A DNA stretch of 64,000 nt from Shinella fusca (GTDB taxonomy: Bacteria > Pseudomonadota > Alphaproteobacteria > Rhizobiales > Rhizobiaceae), in assembly GCF_014203155.1 (NCBI RefSeq), contig NZ_JACHIK010000002.1:248001-312000 (forward strand), in the 5' to 3' direction. Position 1 is the stretch's first letter, and every line of letters begins with the position of its first letter. A program made the position numbers and the translations under genes. This document shows, piece by piece, positions 52,533 to 61,056 of the stretch. The notes beneath the pieces are model-generated. The model did no database searches. It worked only from the letters and a program-made list of their open reading frames with translations, and was not told the origin of the DNA.

Positions 52533-53549
52533 GTGACGGCGGGCGACCCTCTGTCGGAGGACGGCCTGGTCGCGCAGCTTCGCGCGCTGCTTGCACCGCA
52601 GCGCTTTCCCGTACGGCGCGAGGTCGAACTCGAGGGCGGTGCGCACGACGCAGGCGGCGCGATCTCCTTTCATGATCACTTCTGGCCGGCGCGCTCGGTT
52701 CTGGCCGTCAGCGCCGTGCGGGTGGCAGGCGGCGACGTTGCCGCGGCCTTGCGCGCGGCCGGCGTCAAGCAGTTGATTCGGGCCGTTCTCGCCACGGCGC
52801 GCACGGCGGATGAAGCCCTGGACGTCCTTGCCGCACGAACCGACGCAACCGGCCTCGACATCGCGCTGGTCGTGCTCGACGTGGTCGCCGGCACGGCCTC
52901 CGGCGCTTTCCGCGGAAAGGCGGCGGTGACGCTGGCGGGCGAGGGGCGTCTTGCGGCCGGCGACATGCTGTGGCTGACGGCCGGCGGCATGGACATTCCG
53001 CAGGAGGCGACGGCCGCGCCGGTGGAGGGCATGGCCGCCCTTGTCCGCGCCCGCATCGGCCATGGCGCGTCCGGCGCCGTCTGCGCCGTGCTTTTCAAGG
53101 CGCGCGGGCGGCTCGCCGAGGAGACCGTCTTTTCGATCGGCAATACGCATGGCGATATTCAGGCCGCGGGTGAGAAGGCACGCCGCTTCCTGGAGATGCA
53201 CGGCGCCTGCGAGGCGGATCTGACCGGCATCGACGTCGCGCTCGACGAGGTGCTGACCAATGCCGTCAACTATGGCTTCGAGGACGGCAATGCGCATGAG
53301 ATCCTGCTGGCGCTCTCGATCGCGAGAGGATCCCTGACCATCGAGGTACAGGACGACGGCCGGCCGTTCGACCCGCTCGGCATTCCCGCGCCCGATCTCG
53401 ATGCGGACCTCGAAAGCCGGCAGATCGGCGGGCTCGGCATGCATTTCGTCCGCACGCTGCTTGACAGGGTTTCCTATGAGCGCCGTAATGGCTGGAACGT
53501 GTTGAAACTGGAAAAGCAGCTCGCCGGCCTGGCTGAGAGGGCATCATGA
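52533..53549 (+). CDS. HATPase anti-sigma-type kinase with degenerate PP2C domain (RsbW-like)
   Basis: 338 residues. The C-terminal third (about 220-330) is a HATPase_c kinase of the RsbW/SpoIIAB type: N box DVALDEVLTNAVNYGFEDGN, G1 DDGRPFDP, G2 GGLGMHFV. The N-terminal part (about 45-160) aligns in order with SpoIIE phosphatases (an AVRVAGGDVAAALRAA segment, then LAAGDMLWLTAGG) but lacks the metal-binding aspartates, so it is probably a non-catalytic regulatory module. GTG 52533 has no strong ribosome site. The stop overlaps the PAAR start as ATGA: kinase and spike tip are translationally coupled. Confidence 0.82.
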   Translation: MTAGDPLSEDGLVAQLRALLAPQRFPVRREVELEGGAHDAGGAISFHDHFWPARSVLAVSAVRVAGGDVAAALRAAGVKQLIRAVLATARTADEALDVLAARTDATGLDIALVVLDVVAGTASGAFRGKAAVTLAGEGRLAAGDMLWLTAGGMDIPQEATAAPVEGMAALVRARIGHGASGAVCAVLFKARGRLAEETVFSIGNTHGDIQAAGEKARRFLEMHGACEADLTGIDVALDEVLTNAVNYGFEDGNAHEILLALSIARGSLTIEVQDDGRPFDPLGIPAPDLDADLESRQIGGLGMHFVRTLLDRVSYERRNGWNVLKLEKQLAGLAERAS

Positions 53550-53926
53550 ACGCCGCACGCATGGGAGACCTGGTCAAGCAGGACGCGCCGCATTGCCATG
53601 CGCCGATCCATCCGGCCGCGCTCGTGCCGACGCCCGTTCCCCATCCCGCTTTGCCGCTCGCCATCATCGGCGGCCTGCCGACGGTGATGATCGGCAACAT
53701 GCCGGCTGCCCGCGTCACGGACATGACCATTCTCTGCTCGCTGCCGAGCTGCGTTCCCGGCGGGCCGGGCATGATCTCGAAGGGCTCCTCCACGGTCCTC
53801 ATCGGCAACCTGCCGGCCGCAAGGGTCAACGACCTGACGCTGCATGCGGCCTGCGTCGCGCCGATCCCCAGTCCCGTGGGCAAGATCCTGCCGCCCGGCT
53901 GCCCGACCGTGATGATCGGCGGCTGA
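53546..53926 (+). CDS. PAAR-domain spike-tip protein
   Basis: 126 residues. It is a stand-alone PAAR protein made of near-repeat strands TVMIGNMPAARVTDMTILCS, TVLIGNLPAARVNDLTLHAA and TVMIGG. N-terminal HCHAPIHP and later Cys/His residues could bind the tip metal. It caps VgrG and sharpens the spike, and may recruit effectors. Start overlaps the kinase gene (ATGA) and the methyltransferase gene follows after 1 bp. Confidence 0.88.
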   Translation: MNAARMGDLVKQDAPHCHAPIHPAALVPTPVPHPALPLAIIGGLPTVMIGNMPAARVTDMTILCSLPSCVPGGPGMISKGSSTVLIGNLPAARVNDLTLHAACVAPIPSPVGKILPPGCPTVMIGG

Positions 53927-53927
53927 C

Positions 53928-55004
53928 GTGCGCCTTTCCCATTTCGAGAAACTGCGGCCGGTCTGCCCGGTCTGCCGGCTGAGCGGACAGGACAATGGAC
54001 TGGCGCTCACCACTGTCGAAGCCGAGGCGGCCGGCGACGTCCGGATGGGCATTCTCGCCTGCCAAGGCTGCGGCTCGGAATTCCCCATTGTCGACGGCAT
54101 GCCGATCATCGTGCCGGAGGTGCGCCGCTTCGTACAGGAGAACCTGTTCTACCTCCTGGCGCGCAACGACCTGACGCCTGCCGTGGAAAGCCTGCTCGGC
54201 GATGCGGCGGGTCCGGGCAGCGGTCTTGAATCGATCCGCCAGCATGTCTCCTCCTATGCCTGGGACCATTGGGGCGACCAGGATCCGTCGCCCTTTGCGC
54301 CGGTGCCGGGTGGCGGTGCGCCCGGCGCGGTGGCGCGCAATCTCGGTGAAGCCCTCGACAGGCTCGGCGACCTGCCGGAGGGGCCGGTGCTCGACATCGG
54401 CTGCGCGGCGGGCCGTACCGTGACGGAAGCTGCCGAGCGGCTCGGCCGGGATGTCGTCGGCATCGATCTTTCCGTGCCGCTGGCGCGCATTGGCCGGCAG
54501 GCCGTGGTCGGCGGCCGCATCGACTATGGCCTTCGGCGCGTCGGCCTCGTCTACGACCGGCGGTCCTATGCGCTCCGCCACGGGGCAGGCGCGCGCGGCG
54601 ACGTCTGGCTCTGCGATGCGCTGGCGCTGCCCTTTTCCGCCGGCACCTTCGCGCTCGCCATCGGCATGAACGTCGTCGACTGCATGCGCGATCCGCGCGC
54701 CGGGCTCGTCGAGGTCAGCCGCGTCCTGGCGGACGAGGGACGGGCGGTATTCTCCATTCCCTTCGACTGGGCAGGGCAGGTGACGCCGGTGGAAGCCTGG
54801 CTCGGAGGCCACTCGCAACGCTCCGGCCATGCCGGCAGTCCCGAGGCGATCCTCGATCTTCTGCTTTCCGAGGGACCGCTTGCCGCCGGAAGCCTTCGCC
54901 GCATCGGAGCGGTCGGGGAAGTGCCCTGGCACGTCCGGCTGCACGACCGCTCCTGCATGTATTATTCCGCCTATCTGGTAGTCGCCCGCAAGGCGGTGGG
55001 GTAA
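53928..55004 (+). CDS. SAM-dependent methyltransferase with N-terminal zinc ribbon
   Basis: 358 residues. An N-terminal Cys4 zinc ribbon (Cys13, Cys16, Cys45, Cys48) of the Trm112/RNA-polymerase type is followed by a Rossmann methyltransferase with SAM motif VLDIGCAAGRT from residue 154 and VVGIDLS; MNVVDCMRDP and AGLVEVSRVLADEGR follow. GTG 53928. It is inside the T6SS operon between PAAR and FHA genes, so the methyl acceptor may be a T6SS component or an effector (inference). It could also be involved in small-molecule methylation. Confidence 0.75.
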   Translation: MRLSHFEKLRPVCPVCRLSGQDNGLALTTVEAEAAGDVRMGILACQGCGSEFPIVDGMPIIVPEVRRFVQENLFYLLARNDLTPAVESLLGDAAGPGSGLESIRQHVSSYAWDHWGDQDPSPFAPVPGGGAPGAVARNLGEALDRLGDLPEGPVLDIGCAAGRTVTEAAERLGRDVVGIDLSVPLARIGRQAVVGGRIDYGLRRVGLVYDRRSYALRHGAGARGDVWLCDALALPFSAGTFALAIGMNVVDCMRDPRAGLVEVSRVLADEGRAVFSIPFDWAGQVTPVEAWLGGHSQRSGHAGSPEAILDLLLSEGPLAAGSLRRIGAVGEVPWHVRLHDRSCMYYSAYLVVARKAVG

Positions 55005-55070
55005 CATCCGCTGACCAGCGATTCTGCGTGTCCGTTCCGGCGGGAAGGCGGATCGTCAGAGGGGGTGGAT

Positions 55071-55829
55071 ATGCGATTGCGACTCGTACTCAAGGGGCCC
55101 GAGCGCCTGACGTCCGGTTTGCGGGAGAAAACCGTCGAGACGGGGTCCATCGTCATCGGCCGGTCGCAAGAGGCCGACTGGGTTCTCGCAGACCCCGAGC
55201 GCATCGTTTCCAAGCGCCATTGCCGCGTCGAACGCCAGGCAGGCGGTTTCCTGCTCACCGACATGTCCACCAACGGCGTCCTGGTCAACGGCATCCCGCT
55301 CGGTCGAGAGGCCTCCCGCCTGCTGGTCGACCGGGACGTGCTGACGCTCGGCGACGCGATCATCGCCGTCTTCCTCGAAACGGATGCGCCGGCGCAGGAT
55401 GTCAAGGCCCCGCAGCCCGTCGTTGCGGACGATCCCTTCCCCGAGGGGCCGTTCGGTTTCGATACCGTGGCCGCGGAGGCTGCAACGGCGGTCGTTCTGC
55501 CGGAAACGGCGGCGGAGAATGCCAGGGGCAAGGTTGCGGTCTTACAGGACTGGTGGATTCCCGATGCGACGGACCGGCATGGCGAGCCGAAATCTGTGGA
55601 TATCCCCGGGGGCATGGGGAATGCCTCGAATGCACATACCATTGCGCTGGGGGAGGCGGTAGCCTCGCCGCTCAATGGGGAATCGAATCTCGTCGCGCAG
55701 GCGGAAGGGCTGGACGTGGCGGTGTTCGCCAGGGCTGTTGAAGCGGCGATGTCGGTCTTGTCGGTAGACGAAAAGCGTAGGCTTGAGGGGCGGTTGCGTG
55801 ACCTCCTTCGCAAGGAGAAGGCGGGTTGA
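55071..55829 (+). CDS. T6SS FHA-domain protein (Fha-like)
   Basis: 252 residues. The N-terminal FHA domain is complete: IVIGRSQEADWVLADPE, ERIVSKRHCRVE and LLTDMSTNGVLVNG, the phosphothreonine-recognition loops. A non-conserved linker and a C-terminal helical region (AEGLDVAVFARAVEAAMSVL) follow. FHA proteins of T6SS are scaffolds that respond to threonine phosphorylation. ATG 55071 with GGGGG 5 bp upstream is preferred over GTG 55065. The stop overlaps the tssJ start. Confidence 0.85.
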   Translation: MRLRLVLKGPERLTSGLREKTVETGSIVIGRSQEADWVLADPERIVSKRHCRVERQAGGFLLTDMSTNGVLVNGIPLGREASRLLVDRDVLTLGDAIIAVFLETDAPAQDVKAPQPVVADDPFPEGPFGFDTVAAEAATAVVLPETAAENARGKVAVLQDWWIPDATDRHGEPKSVDIPGGMGNASNAHTIALGEAVASPLNGESNLVAQAEGLDVAVFARAVEAAMSVLSVDEKRRLEGRLRDLLRKEKAG

Positions 55830-56386
55830 CGACTGGAATGTCTCCAGTGGTGTGGTGGCCGACAAGGGCGTGCGCGGCCGTTTCGCGCCCTTTGGCGCTT
55901 CTCCTGTGCGCGTGCCTGCTTGCCTTGCCTCTTTCCGGTTGCGGCCTGATACCGAAGAAGCCGCCGCCGAAGGAGATCGAGATCAAGCCGGCGCCGGCCG
56001 CGGCGAGCCTCGACGTCATCGCCGTCGCCTCGCCGCTCGTCAATCCGGGGCCTGACGGCCTGCCGCAGCCCGTGGTCATGCGGCTCTACCAGCTTAACGG
56101 CGAGACGGCATTCGCCAATGCCAGCTTTCGCCAGCTCTGGGAGGCCGATGCCGAGACGCTCGGGCCGACGATGCTGGGCAAGACGGAGCTCTATTTCGCA
56201 CCGGGCGAGGTGCAAAGGGTGAAGGCGAACCTGATCGAGGGCACGACGATCGTTGCCGTCGTGGTCGGGTTCCGCAATTTCGAGGAGGCCAAGTGGCGCG
56301 CGATGGTCGGGCTTCAGGGGGACAAGCGCTTCAAGCTCAAGGCCGAGCTGAAGACGCTGTCCATCGAACTGGGGCCGCAGGACTGA
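55826..56386 (+). CDS. tssJ: T6SS outer-membrane lipoprotein TssJ
   Basis: 186 residues. Hydrophobic signal (ALLLCACLLALPLSGCG) with a lipobox LPLSGC, so it is anchored in the outer membrane. The beta-sandwich part contains QPVVMRLYQLNGETAFANAS and YFAPGEVQRVKANL. TTG at 55826 is taken because AAGGAG lies 8 bp upstream and it overlaps the FHA stop; ATG 55838 is possible. TssJ links TssM to the outer membrane in the membrane complex. Confidence 0.88.
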   Translation: MTTGMSPVVWWPTRACAAVSRPLALLLCACLLALPLSGCGLIPKKPPPKEIEIKPAPAAASLDVIAVASPLVNPGPDGLPQPVVMRLYQLNGETAFANASFRQLWEADAETLGPTMLGKTELYFAPGEVQRVKANLIEGTTIVAVVVGFRNFEEAKWRAMVGLQGDKRFKLKAELKTLSIELGPQD

Positions 56387-56457
56387 GGCACGCCGAGGCG
56401 AGGGGCAAGGCGGCGCGCTGGGCAAGGCCCGCGCCGCCGACGTGAGGAAGGGTACGG

Positions 56458-57789
56458 ATGTCGTTCGATGACAAGGTGATCTGGTCGGAGGGGATGTTTA
56501 TCCGTGCCCAGCACTTCCAGCAGGAGGCGCGCCACTTCGAGCGCCAGCTTCGCGCCCGCACCAAGGGGCTCGTGCCCTATGGCTGGGGCCTGACGGAACT
56601 GCGCCTCAACCGCGAACTCCTCTCCATCGGCCAGTTCGCCGTCGAGCGCGCCTCCGGCATCTTTGCCGACGGCACGCCCTTCTCCCTTCCCGACGACAGC
56701 CTGCGGCTGCCCCCGCTGATGCTGAACGAGAACGTCCGCAATGCCGTCATCTATCTCACGCTGCCGCTGACGGAACCGGGCGGACGCGAGGTGGCCGAAG
56801 CCGAGGCCGAGCTGACGACGCGCTATACGCTCGCCGAGATCGACGTCGCCGACGCCAACAGTTCCGATCTTTCCGCCGCGCCCATCAATGTCGGCAAGCT
56901 GCGCCTGCGCTATGGCCTGGAGACGAGCGATCGCAGCGGCCTCGTCGGCATCGGGCTCGCGCGCATCGTGGAGGTGCGCAGCGACAATTCCGTGGTGCTC
57001 GACGAGAGCTACGTGCCTCCGGCCATGGATTGCGCCGTCTCGCCGATCCTCTCCGGCCTGCTCACCGAGATCGTCGGCCTGCTCAACCATCGCGGCGAGG
57101 CGATCGCCGGGCGGCTGGCCGGCACCAATGTCGGCACGGCGGCGGAAATCACCGACCTGATGATGCTCCAGACCATCAACCGCTGGCAGCCCGTCTTCAC
57201 ACACATGGCCTCCGCCGCCTTCGTGCATCCCGAGCGATTGTTCGTGGCGATGATCGGCCTTGCCGGCGAGCTTGCCACCTTCACGGCGGCCGGTCACCGC
57301 CCGCGGCCGTTCCCGGTCTACGATCACGAGCGCCTGCAGCTTTCCTTCGCGCCGGTCGCCGCTGCCGTGCGCCAGGCGCTCAGCGCGGTGCTGGAACGCA
57401 GCGCCATCACAATCCCGCTTGTCGAGCACCGTTACGGCATCCGCGTCGCCGACGTGCCGGATCGCTCGATCTACTCGAAATATTCCTTCATCCTCGCGGC
57501 CAAGGCCGACATGCCAGCCGATGCGCTGGTGCGCCGGCTCGTCGGCCAGATCAAGATCGGCGCCGCCGAGCAGATCACGGAACTGGTCAATGCGGCGCTG
57601 CCGGGCATCATGCTGCGTGCACTGCCGGTCGCTCCGCGCCAGATCCCCTATCATACCGGAAAGGCGTATTTCGAACTCGACCGCTCCAGCCCGATCTGGA
57701 AGCAGGTCGCCGCCGGCAACGGGCTTGCCATCCACGTCGCCGGCGATTTCCCGGCGCTCGAACTCGACCTTTGGGCCGTGAAGGATTGA
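56458..57789 (+). CDS. tssK: T6SS baseplate protein TssK
   Basis: 443 residues. N-terminal signature KVIWSEGMFIRAQHFQQEAR and PYGWGLTELRLNRELL, then AVIYLTLPLTEP and the C-terminal half with RVADVPDRSIYSKYSFILAA. TssK connects the baseplate to the TssL/TssM membrane complex. ATG 56458, 71 bp after tssJ, with an Arg-rich spacer carrying the ribosome site GTGAGGAAGGG. Confidence 0.95.
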   Translation: MSFDDKVIWSEGMFIRAQHFQQEARHFERQLRARTKGLVPYGWGLTELRLNRELLSIGQFAVERASGIFADGTPFSLPDDSLRLPPLMLNENVRNAVIYLTLPLTEPGGREVAEAEAELTTRYTLAEIDVADANSSDLSAAPINVGKLRLRYGLETSDRSGLVGIGLARIVEVRSDNSVVLDESYVPPAMDCAVSPILSGLLTEIVGLLNHRGEAIAGRLAGTNVGTAAEITDLMMLQTINRWQPVFTHMASAAFVHPERLFVAMIGLAGELATFTAAGHRPRPFPVYDHERLQLSFAPVAAAVRQALSAVLERSAITIPLVEHRYGIRVADVPDRSIYSKYSFILAAKADMPADALVRRLVGQIKIGAAEQITELVNAALPGIMLRALPVAPRQIPYHTGKAYFELDRSSPIWKQVAAGNGLAIHVAGDFPALELDLWAVKD

Positions 57790-57799
57790 GGAGGCGGAT

Positions 57800-59269
57800 G
57801 TGAACGATCCCTTCGCCGACTTCCCCGGCGCCGACGATACGATCCGCAGGCCGCTCGGCGGCACGCAGCCGCGCCAGACGACGGGCTTCGGGCAGGAAGG
57901 CACCGGGGGCAACGCCTTTGCTGCCGGCCTTGCGGGCGGGGCGCTTGCCGACGACGGCGGCTTCTTCGCCACCCGCCCGGCGGCCGCGCAGCGGCAGGAC
58001 CTCGATTTCGGCCTCGACGCGCTGCCCGTCGAGCGTGCGCGCCATCGCGGCGACCCGGCCATCGAGAAAGCCTTCGACCTTGCCGCCGTCAACCCGCTGG
58101 TCGGCGCCGCTTCGCCGCTCCTGTGGCTTGCCGGGCGGCTCAACGAAAGTGCGGCCCCCGACGACATCGCCGAGTTCCGCCGCCGCGTGCTGGAGGAGAT
58201 CCGCAATTTCGAGACGGCCGCCATGGCACGCGACACGCCGGACCGGCTGGTGCGCGTATCGCGCTATGCGCTCTGCGCCGTCATCGACGACATCATCCTC
58301 AATACGCGCTGGGGCGCCACGACCGGCTGGGCGAGCCAGAGCCTCGTTTCCATCCTCTACAACGAGACCTGGGGCGGCGAGCGCTTCTACGACCTTCTCC
58401 AGCAGCTTCTCCAGCAGCCCGAGCAGAATATCGATGTCCTGGAACTGATGGCGATCTGCCTCGCCATCGGCTTCAGCGGCAAATACCGCGTCATGGACGG
58501 CGGGCAGGGGCAGTTGTCGCGCCTGCGGCAGGATCTCTACCGCGTCATCCGCCGCGTCCGTGGACCCTACGAGCGCAATCTCTCGCAGGTCTGGCAAAGC
58601 GCGGCCGCGCCGCACCGCGCCCCGCGCAGCATGGCCGCCCCCTGGGCGGCGGCGCTCGCGCTGCTGGCGCTGCTCGCCGTTGTCTGGGCCTTTTCCTCCA
58701 TCAGCCTGCGCTCCAGCATGGAGGAGACCGCCACCGAGATCGCCGCGCTCGTGCCGGGCATCCCGCTGCTCGTCGAACGTGCCGGCATTCCGGCCATTCC
58801 CGATCCCGTGCCGCCGGTGCGCAAGACGCAGATCGAGCGGCTGTCGGAAGCGCTCGCCGCCGAGATTACGGACGGGCGCGTGGAAGTTGCGGGCATCGGC
58901 GACAAGGTCGCCATCCGCATGCTGAAGGCGTCGTTCCCCTCCGGCGGAACGGACCTTGCGCTTGCCGAGGAGCCGCTGATCACCCGCATCGGCGATGCGC
59001 TCGACGCCGAGAGCGGCGCCATCGTCGTCGTCGGCCATACGGACAACATCCCCGTCGGCGCGGGAAGCCCGCTTGGCGACAACATGGCGATCTCGCTTGC
59101 CCGCGCGCGATCGGCTGCGCAGATGTTGCAACGCCATATCGACGATCCCGCCCGCGTCACCTTCGAGGGGCGCGGCGCCAACGATCCGATCCTGCCGAAC
59201 ACAAGCGCGGAGAACCGGGCGCGCAACAGGCGCGTCGAGTTCCAGATACCGGCGGAAAAGACGCAATGA
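57800..59269 (+). CDS. tssL: T6SS membrane protein TssL with OmpA/peptidoglycan-binding domain
   Basis: 489 residues. DotU domain at about 85-265 (NPLVGAASPLLWLAGRLNES, YALCAVIDDIILNTRWGATT, GFSGKYRVMDGG), one membrane segment near 280-300, and a C-terminal OmpA-like domain near 395-485 (VVVGHTDNIPVG, LARARSAAQMLQ, ANDPILPNTSAENRARNRRVE). The extended type anchors the complex to peptidoglycan. GTG 57800 has GAGGAGG upstream. ATGA overlap with the next gene. Confidence 0.95.
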   Translation: MNDPFADFPGADDTIRRPLGGTQPRQTTGFGQEGTGGNAFAAGLAGGALADDGGFFATRPAAAQRQDLDFGLDALPVERARHRGDPAIEKAFDLAAVNPLVGAASPLLWLAGRLNESAAPDDIAEFRRRVLEEIRNFETAAMARDTPDRLVRVSRYALCAVIDDIILNTRWGATTGWASQSLVSILYNETWGGERFYDLLQQLLQQPEQNIDVLELMAICLAIGFSGKYRVMDGGQGQLSRLRQDLYRVIRRVRGPYERNLSQVWQSAAAPHRAPRSMAAPWAAALALLALLAVVWAFSSISLRSSMEETATEIAALVPGIPLLVERAGIPAIPDPVPPVRKTQIERLSEALAAEITDGRVEVAGIGDKVAIRMLKASFPSGGTDLALAEEPLITRIGDALDAESGAIVVVGHTDNIPVGAGSPLGDNMAISLARARSAAQMLQRHIDDPARVTFEGRGANDPILPNTSAENRARNRRVEFQIPAEKTQ

Positions 59270-61056
59270 GGCCATGGCTGCTGCTTTTCTGGCTTCTCGG
59301 ACTTGCGGCCGCCCTGGCCGCGAGCTGGTTTCTGGCGCAGCAGCCTCCCGTCGACGATCCGACCCTGCGCACGTTCCTGCCGCTTGTGCCCGTCGTGCTC
59401 TGGGCGCTCGTGCCGGTGCTCTTCTCACGCTTCTTCCTCAAGCGTGCCGGACCTTCCGAAACGCCGGCGCTGCGCGAACTGCGCCGTCAGGTCGATGCCT
59501 TCCTTGCCGACCGCGGCCTCAAGGGCGCGCGCGGGCGCTATTCCGTGCCCTTCTTCCTCGTCGTCGGTCCGGCGGGCGGCGGCAAGACCTCGCTGCTCGA
59601 AGGATCGGAAATGCGGCTCGGCATGCCGAAGACCATCGGGCCGGCGAGCTGGTGGGTCGGGCCGGACGCCGTCTTCGTCGAGGCGCAGGTCTCCGAAGGG
59701 GCGGGCGAGCTCTTCCGCCTGCTGCGCGCCGTCCGGCCGAAGCTGCCGGTCAACGGCGTCCTCGTCGTCGTCAGCCCTGCCGATCTCGTGCTGGCCGACC
59801 AGCTCGAGCAGCGCATGACCGCCGAGACCATCGCCGCCTGGTTCCGCCAGGCCGACGAGATGCTCGACCAGGCGCTTCCCGCCTATGTGCTGCTCTCGCG
59901 CACCGACCTCGTGCCCGGTTTCCAGGAGATCTTCGAGCGCATCGAGCCGGCCGACCGGGCACAGCCCTGGGGCTTCGCGCTGTCGCACGACGCCCGGCAG
60001 GCAAAGACCGTCGAGGCGCTGCATGCGGAAATCGACGCGGGCTTCGGCGATATCGTCGAAACGATGCGGCGCCGGCATATCGAGCTGCTTTCCCGCGAAG
60101 CCGACGCGATCCGCTGCGGGCATATCCACGGCTTCACCGCACAAATCGCCGCCATCCAGCGCATCGTCATGCCGGCCATCGACGCGATGCTGCCGGCGGG
60201 CAACGGCGTGTGGCGGGGTGTCCTGCTGCGCGGCATCTTCATGACGAGCGCCCGGCAGGAAATGCTCTCCATCGATGCGCTCCTGCCGGAACTCTCGCGC
60301 CGCTTCGCCATGCCGCGCAGCGGCATGCTGCCGCCCGATCTCGGCGTCGACGACGAATTGAATCACGGCTATTTCATCAGCGGCGCGGTCAAGAAGGCGA
60401 TCCTGCCGGAAGCCGGCCTCGTGCTGAAGGAGCGGCAGGGGGCCTCGCACCCCGTGCTGCGCTGGCTGCCGCTTGCGGCTGCGCTTCTCGTCTGCGCGGC
60501 GGGCGGCTATGTCCTGTTCACCACCTTCGACCACGAAATCGGCCTGCGCCGGCAGGTGCAGGAGGCAGTCGGCAATGCCGCGCCGCTCACCAGCCCCGCC
60601 CGGCGCGGCGACGTGCCGGACATGCTCGCCGCCCTCGAACGGCTCGCCGCCGTCGACGCGATGCTGGCCGCCGAGAAGCCGGTGCCGGCCTATGCCTTCT
60701 GGCTCGACAAGCGCGACATGCTGCGAAACGGCATTGCCGGCGCCAAACAGGCGGTCCGGGTCAATGCCCTCGTTCCCGAAGTCATTGCCTGGCTTGAGGC
60801 GGACCTCGTCGACGACGGCAACGATACGGCAGCTCTCAACGACCTGATCACCCTTGCCGAGAAGGCCGGCGATCCCGCCTCGCCGCAATTGAAGGCCTGG
60901 CTTGAAAAACGCGCTCCGGCCATCGCCGGCAAAGGGCATGCGCGCTTCGTCGAAGAGGCACTTGCCGCGGTTACCGAGGCGGGCGGCCTTGCCGTCGATC
61001 CGGCCTATGTCGAGGCGGCGCGCCGGCGCATCGCCTATCGGGAAAGCCTGACGTGA
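59266..61056 (+). CDS. Short IcmF/TssM-like protein
   Basis: 596 residues. Two N-terminal membrane segments (residues 3-25 and 38-60), a P-loop GPAGGGKT (101-108) in an IcmF-type GTPase-like domain (ASWWVGPDAVFVEAQ, LPVNGVLVVVSPADLV), and a third membrane segment near 398-422. The remainder is helical without the long periplasmic TssM tail; a normal TssM exceeds 1100 residues. It looks like a truncated TssM paralogue kept intact as a gene. ATGA overlap with tssL upstream and GTGA overlap with the full tssM downstream, so it is translated as part of the membrane-complex set. Confidence 0.8.
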   Translation: MRPWLLLFWLLGLAAALAASWFLAQQPPVDDPTLRTFLPLVPVVLWALVPVLFSRFFLKRAGPSETPALRELRRQVDAFLADRGLKGARGRYSVPFFLVVGPAGGGKTSLLEGSEMRLGMPKTIGPASWWVGPDAVFVEAQVSEGAGELFRLLRAVRPKLPVNGVLVVVSPADLVLADQLEQRMTAETIAAWFRQADEMLDQALPAYVLLSRTDLVPGFQEIFERIEPADRAQPWGFALSHDARQAKTVEALHAEIDAGFGDIVETMRRRHIELLSREADAIRCGHIHGFTAQIAAIQRIVMPAIDAMLPAGNGVWRGVLLRGIFMTSARQEMLSIDALLPELSRRFAMPRSGMLPPDLGVDDELNHGYFISGAVKKAILPEAGLVLKERQGASHPVLRWLPLAAALLVCAAGGYVLFTTFDHEIGLRRQVQEAVGNAAPLTSPARRGDVPDMLAALERLAAVDAMLAAEKPVPAYAFWLDKRDMLRNGIAGAKQAVRVNALVPEVIAWLEADLVDDGNDTAALNDLITLAEKAGDPASPQLKAWLEKRAPAIAGKGHARFVEEALAAVTEAGGLAVDPAYVEAARRRIAYRESLT

